Positions 46,682 through 57,236 of a DNA stretch of 64,000 bases are shown here, in pieces (position 1 is the first letter of the stretch; each line of letters opens with the position of its first letter). The notes beneath the pieces are model-generated. The model had not been told where the DNA came from and ran no database searches. It worked only from the letters and a program-made list of their open reading frames with translations. The stretch is from Gelatoporia subvermispora B (taxonomy: Eukaryota; Basidiomycota; Agaricomycetes; Polyporales; Gelatoporiaceae), in assembly GCA_000320605.2 (NCBI GenBank), contig KB445805.1, forward strand, positions 310,001 through 374,000. Direction: 5' to 3'. The position numbers and the translations under genes are program-made.

Positions 46682-48787
46682 TCAAGTAGTCTGGCTGAGA
46701 CTATGCCCTTCAGCCGGCGGAATATCAAGAGGCCAAGGAGGCAGGGTGTTCGCGCTGGGAGGAGCAAATTTGTCGCATAGACGTCTGAGCCTATCCCGGA
46801 TTTCTGGAGTCGACGGTCGCTCTCCGGGCTGAAGTGCCCAGCAGTCCTCCATCAGTTCCCACATTGCAGTGCAAAGACCTACGTCTGTAGCTCGCGGTGG
46901 ATACTGCATTCGGTGCCCATCAAGCATGCGGTACGCAATCTGAACAACGTTTAGGCCAGGGAGGTCACTGAAAGGCACGGTCCCGGTAAAAATCTGTAGT
47001 CCAAAATATCAGCGGAGCTGTTCCCAAGCTCGCAGCGAGTCCGAAGCATCACGTACCTCCCACATAACCATTGCAAATGCGTATACGTCGCTTGCCTTCG
47101 TATTCCTGCAGTGAGGTAACTGAAACTTCTTCGGATCCCATAACTCTGGGGCCATCCATCGCTTCGAGCCAGCAAAAACTGATGTCCCCGGCAAAAATTG
47201 AGACTTGTCTGCGTACTCCACATTTGAGAGTCCAAAATCAGCCAAGCATGCAGCCTCGTGCTCATCGACGAGAATGTTCAACTTTGATGTGAGATGACAC
47301 GAATTAGTCCACCTAGCACTATAGGCAGCGTGAATACGGACGCACGCTTTTGAGATCACCGTGAATAAGACCCATGTTGTGCAGAAACTCCAATCCTGCC
47401 GAGATGCCCAGCACCTGCGAAGAACACTGGTCAATACTTGGAGCAGAGAGGCAGTCATCACATACCAAGTCTAGTCGATTGGCCGACGGCTTGATTTTTA
47501 GATATGAGTCTACTGTACCATTCGCCATCCACTTCGAAATCAGCCACAGCTGTCCACTTTCCGAACGGAACACTCCATAGAACGGTGTGATGTTTGCATG
47601 ACTGGTATACGTCCATACGACAGCCTCTTTGCAAAGCGACTACGTGTAAGTGTGTAAATATATAAGCCGTTCAGATATGAAGGTATCACACGGACCTTCA
47701 TTGAATTGGCGTAATCATCTAGCTGCTTTATCACCTTTATTGCTACGGACTCGCCTCGGTGTGAACCCCTCCAAACGCTTGCAAAGCCACCTTTTCCTAT
47801 CTTATTCCCGGATCGTATCACCTCCTTCAGTCTGAAGGATGCCGGTTGAATTTCGTTGGCACTACATAAGTTCCGTAGCAAATCTAGTGTCTTTGGTTGC
47901 AGATATTTCAATTCTTCGTGACTTTCAAGGTTCCTGAGCACCTGGAACTTGCGTCACAAATGTATAACAATTGATTTCAACGGATCTCACCCTATCGAGT
48001 CGTTCCGCCCAAACACGTGCTTCACCCTCCTTCAGGTCTGTCAAACGACTACATTCCGTCTCCGATGTCATGACGTTGGTAAAGATCCGAAATGTCTCTT
48101 CAATCGGTTCATCCAGCTTAACCGCTGAATGAGAAGATGAATATCACTATACATGCTGTTCTGTTCGGAGACACTTACGCTCGTTCTCGGGTTCTAGCTC
48201 CAGAATGACATCTTCACGGTCACTCTCCGACTCTACGCTGTCTAAATCTGGCAGGTGTAAAGATGAGTCTAGTGTACAATCGGCCGATGCACTCCAGGGT
48301 CAAGATACCCACGTGATGAGGTCGAAAGTTTCCTTGTTTTACGTTTTTTGTGCAGCGCCTGACTGCGTGCCGCCTCAGACGTTGCCTTTCACAATTAGAG
48401 TCAGGAGCGTTAGAATCACAGTCATACAAGCTACGCTCGCCTTAGTATCTTTGTACAAGGCTCGAGCTGAGTCGCGATACTCAATGACCTTCCCCTTATT
48501 TAGTGAAAGCTTGAGAATATCGGTAGACTTGAGGCGTTCTCCTCTACCATACAAACTATTTACTCGTCAATGGCTTCTAGGGGAAACGTGTTGAAAGCTC
48601 ACATATCATAATTTTGATGCAGTTCCTCGTGGATGTCGGGTGCTATAACATCCACGTCTTTCTGTAGTACCCCAAACGTTTGTCCTTGAAATTGGTCTCC
48701 TTCCTTCCTGATCCTTGTAGGAGTCTTGACCAAGTCACTGATCATGGTGCTGAGCGGTCTACGGGTAGAACGCGCAGGGGTATCCAT
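46682..48787 (-). CDS. TKL-like protein kinase, family B (copy K5)
   Basis: The tentative start is MDTPARSTRRPLSTMISDLV at 48787, ahead of an acidic exon (SVESESDREDVILELEPEN) and the helical region EETFRIFTNVMTSETECSRL ending ARVWAERLDR. The kinase domain has the glycine loop GKGGFASVWRG, VAIKVI, KEAVVWTYTSHANITPFYG, LISKWMANGTVDSYL, LIHGDLKS|NILVDE, CLADFGLSNVEY and WMAPELWDPKKF. After VYAFAMVMWE|IFTGTVPFSDL the C-lobe ends DIPPAEGHSLSQTT. HGD replaces HRD, with the other catalytic residues kept. The junction of the first and second exons could not be made to keep frame with certainty, so an extra small exon may exist between 48240 and 48590. Confidence 0.78.
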
Positions 48788-49155
48788 GTACTCAGATGTA
48801 GCGGGCGGATGAGACAGAGTATGTGTGATCGACACCCATTAGTAAATGCTAAATAAATGGAGGCGCTTGGGGACAAGAAGGGATCCCCACGGGTCGCCTG
48901 AGGGTAACAAAGGTGCCTTGTGCATTGTGACATTTCCATCGTTCTAGAAACCAATGCTATGCTCATGGAAACAATTACGACAAACACAATGGCTGCGCCC
49001 TCATGTTGCGAAGTCGTGGTCAAGTGACAACCCATCCAAGCTTCGGCTGATTATTCGGTTGTATCATCGGTTCATGAAAGCTCATTGCGATGTTACAAAC
49101 GACTGAGATGGCGCCAAGAAGGGAAATACAATGCACTATAACCGGACAGTCGTAG
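48788..49155. other. Spacer K5-K6
   Basis: 368 bases, the presumed promoter of K5 and 3' flank of K6. There is no family A element, and nothing else was seen. Confidence 0.55.
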
Positions 49156-50546
49156 TTATCCCCGAATAGCTGTTGCTCGTGGCATTGCAGGTAAACGCCT
49201 AACCAGATACCCGAATGACACTACGAGGTGTCTGGCGTCCAGAATCAGCCGAATCAGACGGTTCTCTTCTCTGCCTACTAGACGCCTCCGTAACACTTTG
49301 GCAGGAACGCCGCGACGGATATCCTCGAAACGCGTGACCGCATCTGCCATACTGGGACGCTGATCGGGACCCGTGTGGGTCATGTCCGCTATGAGACTAT
49401 CCAAGAACTCTAGTCCGATATATTCCTAAGTCGTCGTGAATATCAACATTAATACAACGTGAATCAACATACCTGGAGGTAGCAAGTTCTGATAAGATTT
49501 CCAATGTAATAGACGTCGGTTGGGAAGGGATTACTCGGCCTGTCGTATCCGTCACCCTGGAATTCCGGGACTGTCTTATCTCCCCCCCTTATCGGCATTT
49601 CTTGCGGAGGCAGATCTTCCTTCCGGTACCGTCGGGAATGACCAAAGTCGATGAAGTAGTATCTTGTTGGCTTTTCCGTTCTGCTATAGTATTTTGCTCG
49701 ACCCCTATAATCTCGTGTCTTATCGGGGAAACGAGGATGGAACCCATGAGGAAACATGGGATCCGGGTCCATCATTACATTAAGGACCATAATGTCGCTA
49801 CATAACATGAGCCGCGCACACGTCATGGGGACGGCGAAACTCACCGGTGTGCCACATGATGTTCGTGCATGAACAGGAGACCCTACAGTGGACCAGATGT
49901 CGTTATTTGTCTATTGCAGCACGTAATGCGACGTACCTCAAAAATTTGCTGAACAAAGTCAACTATTTCGCCCACAGTCTCAAATGGAGGCTCATCATGC
50001 AGGCGAAGAAGAGGCATCACAACAATGAGAATATCGACATCAAATGGGTCTTGAAAAACCTCCACAATAGGCACGCAGTGGTTGCGGGGATCGGATGCAA
50101 GTGCTTCAGATGAGAAGAAGCGGCCTATCTCCACTTCGTATGGATGCACGGACTGTGGTATTTTCTTCAGCATGACCACCTTTTTATCAGAGATTCGAGT
50201 GGCATCCATTAGAAACGGATTCTGGAAGGGGAGAAGCCTGAGATTGTGGGCGTGCAGGTAGGCATGCATGATTCACCGTAACTGGGAAAGCATCCTCGCA
50301 GTCAAACCAATCCTTCTTAGTGCCCTTCCAGGATGGTTGCCAATCCGATGTATAACGAGGGCGCAGTATATATCCTTTCTCTTGCAGCCAAGTCTGTCGA
50401 TCTCTCCAGTAGATTTCCGGCCCACCCAGCTCATCCGGAGCGCGCTTCTTCCGCCTGGGCGGCCTTTGATCGCCGGGTGCTTCAGACTCACCCCGCTCCT
50501 CGCTCGCAACAGTGTCGTGTATGGGTAACGGAGATTGCGAAGTCAT
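49156..50546 (-). CDS. Kinase-like protein, family A (copy K6)
   Basis: The ATG at 50546 opens MTSQSPLPIHDTVASEERGE. The signature is EIYWRDRQTWLQEKGYILRP followed by RYTSDWQPSWKGTKKDWF. A clean intron joins FPVT to NPFLMDATRISDKK. The core continues VVMLKKIPQSVHPYEVEIG, SDPRNHCVPIVEVFQDP, HVAHR|DIMVLNVMMD, FIDFGHSRRY and KTVPEFQGDGYDRPSNPFPT, then DVYYIGNLIRTCYLQ. It ends DMTHTGPDQRPSMADAVTRF ... ATAIRG. After DFG the usual Leu is His (DFGHS), shared only with K7. The shared upstream element is at 50881-50909. The frame looks intact. Sequence and promoter similarity make it the closest paralogue of the K7 pseudogene. Confidence 0.82.
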
Positions 50547-50880
50547 CTCTGTAGTGTTGCCGCGTGACGCCCCTGGTCATAAAATGCGCATTCGCTCTCA
50601 GTTGGAAGCAATGCAACGTAGAAGGACTATTTTGATACCTTCGCGAGTGGCGTCCTCTGGGACGGCCTTAGATAATTCATTCATTTCAATAGACCGAAAA
50701 CCAATTAAAGAGAGGCGTGTTGATGATCGTTTGCAGGTCGAAGACAAAATGTGGATATGAGTAGTACTGTGCAACTGGAGAACAAGATGGTTGGAACGAG
50801 CTTCGGTAGCATTGGCGCCAGCTAAGCGCGGAGGAGCGTCAAATTGTCCAGCTCAGCGCTCCACGTTGCACACTCGCGAG

Positions 50881-50909
50881 TCGCGGAACCATAATTTCCG
50901 TCGCTGGGA
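50881..50909 (-). promoter_or_regulatory. Shared family A upstream element, copy 3 (K6), divergent
   Basis: Plus strand: tcgcggaaccataatttccg then tcgctggga, about 340 bases before the K6 ATG. The flank cacgttgcacactcgcg is shared with the K7 copy, showing that the two promoters were duplicated together. Confidence 0.5.
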
Positions 50910-51704
50910 GATCAGATTTCCGCACGTGGTAGCGTCGGCCAACAGCGAAGGGTGACAGAATTCATCACTGCAAGACTCGGATGATAACATCTTGACGTGA
51001 CGAAAGAATGCCTCACATGTTGCTTTAAGTTTCGGACAGTCTGCATGATGCAGATGCAAGTGATTTGTGCACAAACGGTACCCAAGTAACCATGAGCATG
51101 ATAACCCCACTTGCCAGTGTTCCATCTTGCGCACGCACTAGTAGACCTGCTGAGCTGTAAAGCGATGTCGTGCTTAGCGCATGTTCCATGCAACATGCAA
51201 GATTCTTGTGGCACCAGGACAGCCGACTGTACATTCGGTCTAGATTCGCTTCGGATTTAGATACTGTACACAGTACATGCAATATGAGAGCGTGAGGATC
51301 GCTCACATCACTGTTCGTGGTGAATTGAGACATGTCAAGACGTAAAGCGGAAGCTACGGTAGATAATACACCAGCATCTCACTGCTGTTCTCGAGCAAGC
51401 GCTTTGAACAGGGTCGCACTTAGTGACATTGTCGTTTTCGGCACAGTTCAGGGCACTCAGTCCTTTGTGAGACCTTCTATCTCTGTAAACATCTCGCGCG
51501 AGGCCATTCTCCGCCGTAGAGTAGCCCTCCGCACCGATGGGCCGAGCGCTAGAGATCAAGAGAGCTCCGTTTGAAGTACCACCACGTCTTGAATCCTTGA
51601 TAATGTCACTCCACACTTCCGGGTTCCGACCGTTCCAAGGTGCTACTGGCTGCGTGCGCCTGATCCCCAGCGTCTGAGCCTCGATCAGGTTTACGTCGAG
51701 CGCG

Positions 51705-51732
51705 CGCGGAATAATGGTGACTATCGCGGAGC
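51705..51732 (-). promoter_or_regulatory. Orphan copy of the family A element
   Basis: Plus strand: cgcggaataatggtgactat then cgcggagc, 28 bases. It continues into gcatcgagtcttcgcatat, matching the K9 copy over about 50 bases. No kinase gene begins within 1 kb on the minus side other than K6, which has its own copy. Confidence 0.6.
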
Positions 51733-52639
51733 ATCGAGTCTTCGCATATAACTGAACGCCCGAAGTCTCGGGCAGGATCCGCTGCATCGCACCCCACTGC
51801 TGTTGTAGCATCGGCCGCCCACCACAATACGGGTAGGTGAAGTGAAGGACCAACATGCGACTCGCAAACGTACACCCGACGCGGTTGACGCATCGAAGGT
51901 GCCACCGTATGCGGGCGATAGGCAGGCGCAGTTGTGCCGCGAGTACTACTGCCAGTTCTCACGCCCACGCGGACCGTGAACACAGTCCGTTGCGGTGGCC
52001 AGTGCAAGGTTGAATAGTCCAAAGTGGGACTTCTGGCAATATGGACGAGAGCATGGCGGAGGTGCATAGAGTGTCCAAATGGAGCAGTAGGCAGCGTGTG
52101 GGTCGATCGGACGCTTGACAGCTGTGTACCAAAGCAGCCAAAGAGGCCGGCTCCGTGCACGTGCAAGTAGTACAGTGGCCAATCGGAGACAGAGCCCCCG
52201 ACCCGACATGATGGATAACGCATCTGTTTGGGCACTCGAGCTACAAATCGAGACAAATACCAATCGTCCAGATCTAGCGCAAAACTGGTGAGGCCGATCA
52301 ATGCAAAAGACCCACTGCAGATGCAGCGGGAATCTTCCTCAGTGAATTACAAGGAGAAGCGGTTGTTGCGAACGCGGATCCTGTTGACTTCGCGTTTTCT
52401 CGATCAGTGATATGTACAAGCAAGCGTCCACACACACGATGACTCAAGGCGTACGCGTCTACATCTCACACGCGTGGCAACAAGCCTACCGTTGAGCCGT
52501 ATCATACTGGCGTGCATTGTCGTGCATTAAGATGCTCCATGCGAGCTCGATGCCGCACTACGACAGCTAGATGTACAACCTTCTTTTACATTTGATGTTT
52601 ACGAGCTAAAACACGTGCGTGTGATCACAGAGTGCGCAG

Positions 52640-52950
52640 ACCGTCTACTATATGATTCCGAATGAATTAACACGTGTAGAACCGTAAGACCGGAGCTCTG
52701 ATAGGTACTTCACTAGCATCTCGCTATTGTTCTCCCGAATGAATTGACCCCGTTCTGTGCTTTTCATATGGCTACTCATAGAGAGCACCATTTTCGGCAC
52801 AAGTGTAGGCACCCGATCCTTCGTGGTGATGCGTAGCGAGGCAGACGGGATTAAATCACCATGTCTCCATATCTATTATGCGCCTGTCAGGGAGCCCGCG
52901 TGTCAATATCATGTGCCTGAGCGAACAATGACTGGAGCTTCGTCAATTAA
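52640..52950. repeat. Duplicated non-coding block, copy 2
   Basis: Partner of 44940-45215, at the corresponding place 3' of a family A pseudogene. It shares ctctgataggtact, atggctactcatagagagca and aagtgtaggcacccgatc. Confidence 0.75.
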
Positions 52951-53335
52951 GCTTTCATAATTGGCAGATTCGTTAGCCGCAGTGTGTATGCTACATTCAT
53001 CACCCAAGCCAGGTCGCTCAAGTGTCTCTCAGCGGCACATTCTGCATTTAGTCTGCCATTGTTGTTGGTTTAAGTTTCATGGGGACTGCAGTGCATCCCT
53101 TCCTCCTGTTCCGAACGCAGGAACGACAAAATCTCTGGTTGGAGTCGTCATCCTTCAGGAATTTCTCATGTCTGAGAACGAGATAGTGGATACCTGACTA
53201 TAAATTGGTCATGAACAAGTGAGCCCTCACCGTACTAGCATGCCCATTATGTGTCCGTCCGCGTAGGCAGATCGATAAAGAGTTGAAGCGCATCACGACA
53301 TGACGACATAATAAAACCTCACTATCTACTTGTGT

Positions 53336-54678
53336 CTATCTATCCTGGTGTCGTTTTCGGTCGTGACATGCGGGGAAACGTCTGGCTATATACTTGACTG
53401 ATGTCGCGCTGTGTCTTATGTCCAAGGTCAGACTTCCAAGACCGTGCTCTTCTCTGCCCACGAGCTGCATACGTAACACCTTGGACGAAATACCACGACG
53501 GAGTTCCTCGAAACGCGCAGCCATAGCTGACGGCGGGCGGCGTCCATCTGAGTAATGTCCACTGTGAGATCTTACAATAAGTCAAGGCCAGCGTATTCCT
53601 GTGTCATTGTGGGAATGAGATCCTCAGAATATGAACGCCACCCACCAGGAGGAGTAAACGTCCGTTGGAAGGGGTTGCTTGAATTGCTGTATTGATCACC
53701 ACTAAATTCTTCGAATGTTCTATCACCGCCCCTGATCGGTAATTCTTGTGGGGGAAGATCTTCCGCTGGATATCGTTGTGAGTGGCCAAAGTCGATGTAG
53801 TAATATTTGGTCGGTCTTTCGGTCCTGCTATAATATCTCACCCGACCACGGTAATCCCGTGTTTTGCTAGGCGCGCGAGAGTGAAATACATGAGGGAACA
53901 TGGGATCCGGGTCTACCATCACATTCATGGTCATTAAGTCACTACGTATACCGAGATATATATGATGTGACGCGCAAACGTTGATAGAACATGCCACCGA
54001 CTCACCGGTGAGATACGTGGTGTTCGTGCATGAATACCCGCCCCTTCGTTTAGTCAGATACAGGTAATAAGACGGTGGGGAAAGAGATATGACTTACCTC
54101 GAACATTCGTCCCACAAAGCCGACCATATCGCCGACAGTCTCGTATGGTGGTTCATCATGCAGTCGAAGAAGAGGCTTTACAATAAGGATGTCGACGTTC
54201 GATGGGTCTTGCAACACATCCATAATTGGAACGCAGTGATTGTGGGAATCGGAGGCAAGTGCTTCCGACGAGAAGAAGCGACCGATGTCCACTTCATGCA
54301 GATGTAAAGACTGAGAGATTTTGTGTTCAGCATGACTACTTTCCTGTCCGAGATGCGAGTCGCATCCAGTAGGTCCGGGGTCTGGGAAGAGGGGGCTCAG
54401 CGGGGGCTCAGCGTTTGTCGCGTAGGGCATTCTCGCGGGTGAAATTCACCGTAACACCGACAGCGCCCTCACAACCTAAACCAGTCCTTCTTGACTTTCC
54501 AGGACGGTTGCCAATCCGGTCAATATCGAAGGCCCAGCATGTAGCCTTTCTCCTGTAGCCAGATTTGACGATCTCGCCCACAGCATTTAGCCTTTGAGAG
54601 TTCGTCAGGTCTGCATCTTCTGCCATCGCCTTCGTCGCTCTCAATGGGCACGCCATGCTGATTGTCTGTCGTTGTCAT
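53336..54678 (-). pseudogene. Family A kinase pseudogene (copy K7)
   Basis: It is a close paralogue of K6 but broken. The ATG at 54678 opens MTTTDNQHGVPIESDEGDGR. The WRDRQ signature has become CCGRDRQIWLQEKGYMLG, and an in-frame TGA at 54520-54522 stops it right after LRY, inside the otherwise conserved RY-DWQPSW motif. Downstream kinase parts are still readable (DATRISDRKVVML, VDIGRFFSSEALAS, SHNHCVPIMDVLQDP, YYIDFGHSQRY, GGDRTFEEFSGDQY). A one-base deletion after SSNPF then shifts the DVYYIGNL region out of frame, and the C-terminal DMTQ..RP segment survives only in pieces. The promoter element is still present at 55044-55070. The recognisability of the remnants suggests recent loss. Confidence 0.85.
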
Positions 54679-55043
54679 ATCGATGAAGTGCAAGGTTTAA
54701 AGATTTGGCCCCGTGGATTCCACGAGTAATGCGCCTAGGTATACATCCAGACTGCTCCGTCAGCGACAGCTACAGTAAATAGTTCCTATGAGAGCAGTCC
54801 AGTACCGTTGCGGGGGGGACGGGCACCACTTTCGGGATCGATCTGCGATGAGGTACCCATGGGCAGAGGCCGACAAACGACAGAGAAATTGAAGTGGTGG
54901 TACACGCGTAGAACTGCTGTAGGGTAGAGGATGGTAGGAGACCGCGCTGTGCAACTGTTGGAAACAAACTGAGGAAGTATTGGCGCCGCGCAAGCGCGGA
55001 AGGCGCGCCAATTTGTTCATGTGAGCGCTACACGTTGCACGCT

Positions 55044-55070
55044 CGCGGAACAATGGTTTCCATCGCTGGG
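55044..55070 (-). promoter_or_regulatory. Shared family A upstream element, copy 4 (K7 pseudogene)
   Basis: Plus strand: cgcggaacaatggtttccat then cgctggg, about 365 bases before the pseudogene ATG, with the flank cacgttgcacgctcgcg shared with K6. Confidence 0.55.
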
Positions 55071-55323
55071 AAATCTGATTTTGGCATGATACTCCGCCAA
55101 CTACCAGCTGGGAAGTAGATCTAGGCAGCTCCTTTGGTCGCATTCCGTTGGTATTTGCCCCACATTGTCCCTTTTCTGTGTACCTCATAATACACAGCCT
55201 GAGGCTGCAAAAAAAACTCGGCGATAATCGATGGGACTAGGCGGCCAGCACATCTGCGGCGAGGCAACTCGAGGTGCGGAGCGGCGGAGTATCTTCTTGA
55301 CTTCGGACCGTCAATCTGCTCGT

Positions 55324-55362
55324 TACGATCAATGGCTTCGAACTTTGAAGCCATTGATCGTA
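55324..55362. repeat. Perfect inverted repeat, 16-bp arms, 7-base loop
   Basis: The arms tacgatcaatggcttc and gaagccattgatcgta flank gaacttt. There is no mismatch in the arms. It lies between the K7 promoter and the unknown gene at 55705-56219, so it could be a small foldback element or a 3' hairpin of that gene. Confidence 0.88.
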
Positions 55363-55704
55363 GACTTTGGTGTTATATCGAAACCGGGACGCAAAGTCGT
55401 GCGTCACTGACTCGCTTTCCCCTGGAGTAACGGTACTGGCAGGGGCCAGATATTGCACTTGTCTTACTCACTTGTGTGACGTTCAGGAGTGTATCGAGTC
55501 ATGTACTGCACGGGCATGAACTGAAGCTAAATCTTGTAATCGTGCGCTACGCCGAGGTTCCAATACCGCAAACATGCTTAATTGCGGGCAATCGGTAGAT
55601 TTTCGAGACGGGTTGCTAAGTCAAGTACACTTTGACAGTTCCGGCCTATCATAGTATGTCAAAATTACAGCGTGTTAGGACATCCCAACTGAAGCTATAT
55701 GGTC

Positions 55705-56219
55705 CTAATCAAGAATTTCAACTGAAACGGTCATACAGGCACGTCTCCCTTGTTTCTTCAACTCGGGTTTCCCTTCCGTCCTATTACGCCGGTGGACGAT
55801 GCCAAACTGCTCCCTTCGCCCACTTCTCCGATGCTCGAGCTGCGGCAGTGCGGCACATTGCCTGACACTAGTTCCGACTGGTTGTGTCCTGGTAGCAACA
55901 GTCAGTAGAAGATGGATATGTTCGGACACTGCGCGTATGATGGGTTCTACCTGCGGCTCCAGGACGTCCTGACTTTCAGCGTTGGCCCCGTTAACATCGA
56001 GCACTTGTTTCGCGTAGCTCGCGACTGTGAGATCTTCGTCTTTACACTCTTTGCTGTAGCCATATGTGAGCGGATCACGTTGTAGCATCCCGCGACGACG
56101 TACCCCAAAAGGCGATTCTCGACATTGGCGGGAAGTGGGGCCACTTCTTCCATACCCAATATAGCGTATGTCTGGGACATAATATCTAGTCCCGTCTTCA
56201 AGGACGTCTTTGCTTCCAT
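55705..56219 (-). CDS. Unknown small gene candidate preceded by the family A element
   Basis: No family was recognised. The ATG at 56219 opens MEAKTSLKTGLDIMSQTYAI, then MEEVAPLPANVENRLL. A GTACGT...GCAAAG intron (about 56050-56115) would join it to ECKDEDLTVASYAKQVLDVN and NAESQDVLEPQVEPIIRAV. The 3' end is uncertain and the tail looks non-coding after HLLLTVATRTQ. The composition of the first ~80 residues looks like a real acidic protein. Its placement about 215 bases downstream of an element copy (56436-56465) hints at co-regulation with the family A genes. It could also be a fragment of a larger gene. Confidence 0.35.
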
Positions 56220-56435
56220 TTCAATTGTAGACTAGTAGGAATGAGGAATTGGTCGTGGGATGGGTCATTCCTGCTGCAGGTCGAAGTTATAAGGGCACCG
56301 ATCATACCCCAAGAACAAGTCAGTTGGCTTACGAAACTAGGTGAGGCATAAGACTGGCGCCAGACACCTCCGGTCTAGGCGGTGTGACCGAACGTGGAAC
56401 ATGGCGAAACACAACAACTCTACGAGTATAAGACC

Positions 56436-56465
56436 TGGCGGAACAATAACCCCTGTCACGGAATA
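56436..56465 (-). promoter_or_regulatory. Family A-type element before the unknown small gene
   Basis: Plus strand: tggcggaacaataacccctg then tcacggaat. The first half site and the AATAA spacer are well kept; the second half site is weaker. Confidence 0.45.
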
Positions 56466-57236
56466 TTCCTTCTTTCTCATCATTGCTCTGTGTGAACTGA
56501 TTCATCGAAGGAGCCCATCATGGCGATTGCCATTTTCTGTTCCCGTCATCACGTATCAGGGTGCGCGAAGATCGTGAAAACAACACGAGCTGTCAATCTC
56601 TCCTAGTACCAGTGACTTTTGACATATGTCCCTTCACTACATGATGTAGCACACAACGACAAGAAGGTCCAAGATATAACAGGAAAGTCATCCTTCCAAA
56701 GCGCACAGGGTAATCGGGAGTGCGATAGCAGAGGACAACGAACAGAACAACCCGCCTGGCCGGCACCGAAACTCCAACCCGCGCCTATCGCGAGTGGTGT
56801 TGTCGCGTTTGGCGGAGACGACCTAAGATACCAAGGTGCCTCTCAGTGCGAAGGGTGTTCCGACAAGGGCCCTCGAGACGTTGTCCTGACTTTTCGGGGT
56901 CTGGTACGTGCCAGGCCGCAAAGCCCGGTGCATTTCACGACGCCATGTCTGTTCCTCGGACATGGGCTTCAGATAGAATGTTGGGTTTCTCCGATGTTAT
57001 GAGACATTGCCATTATTCACTGCCTTATTCGACTGGGGCAATACTGGTACAGACGATTTGAGAGCTACATAATGGGCAAGCTGAAGAAACGCCGGCACAT
57101 GGTTTTCTCCAATAGAGAGTACGACGTGATATTGAATTAAACATATCAAGACAAATGCTTCAAACGGAAAGTGGAAGTATGCTCAAGCTATATGAGATAG
57201 CATCAAGGCGGGTTTGGAATTTTGGGGACAAAGCTA

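Larger units (their letters stand above)
50547..53335. other. Spacer K6-K7 with two elements and a duplicated block
   Basis: 2.8 kb without a supported gene. It contains the K6 element (50881-50909), an orphan element (51705-51732) and copy 2 of the duplicated block (52640-52950). Two longish minus frames at 51335-51856 and 51606-52301 overlap each other and the orphan element, so I regard them as chance. Confidence 0.55.
54679..57236. other. Spacer K7-K8 with two elements, a hairpin and an unknown ORF
   Basis: 2.56 kb. It contains the K7 element, the 16-bp-arm hairpin at 55324-55362, the unknown gene candidate 55705-56219 and its element at 56436-56465. Nothing else was recognised between 56466 and 57236. 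Confidence 0.55.

Noticed and set aside
51335..52301. Two overlapping minus ORFs of 173 and 231 codons
   Set aside because: They run through the orphan regulatory element. The longer one has no ATG at its 5' end, and both have random-looking composition.
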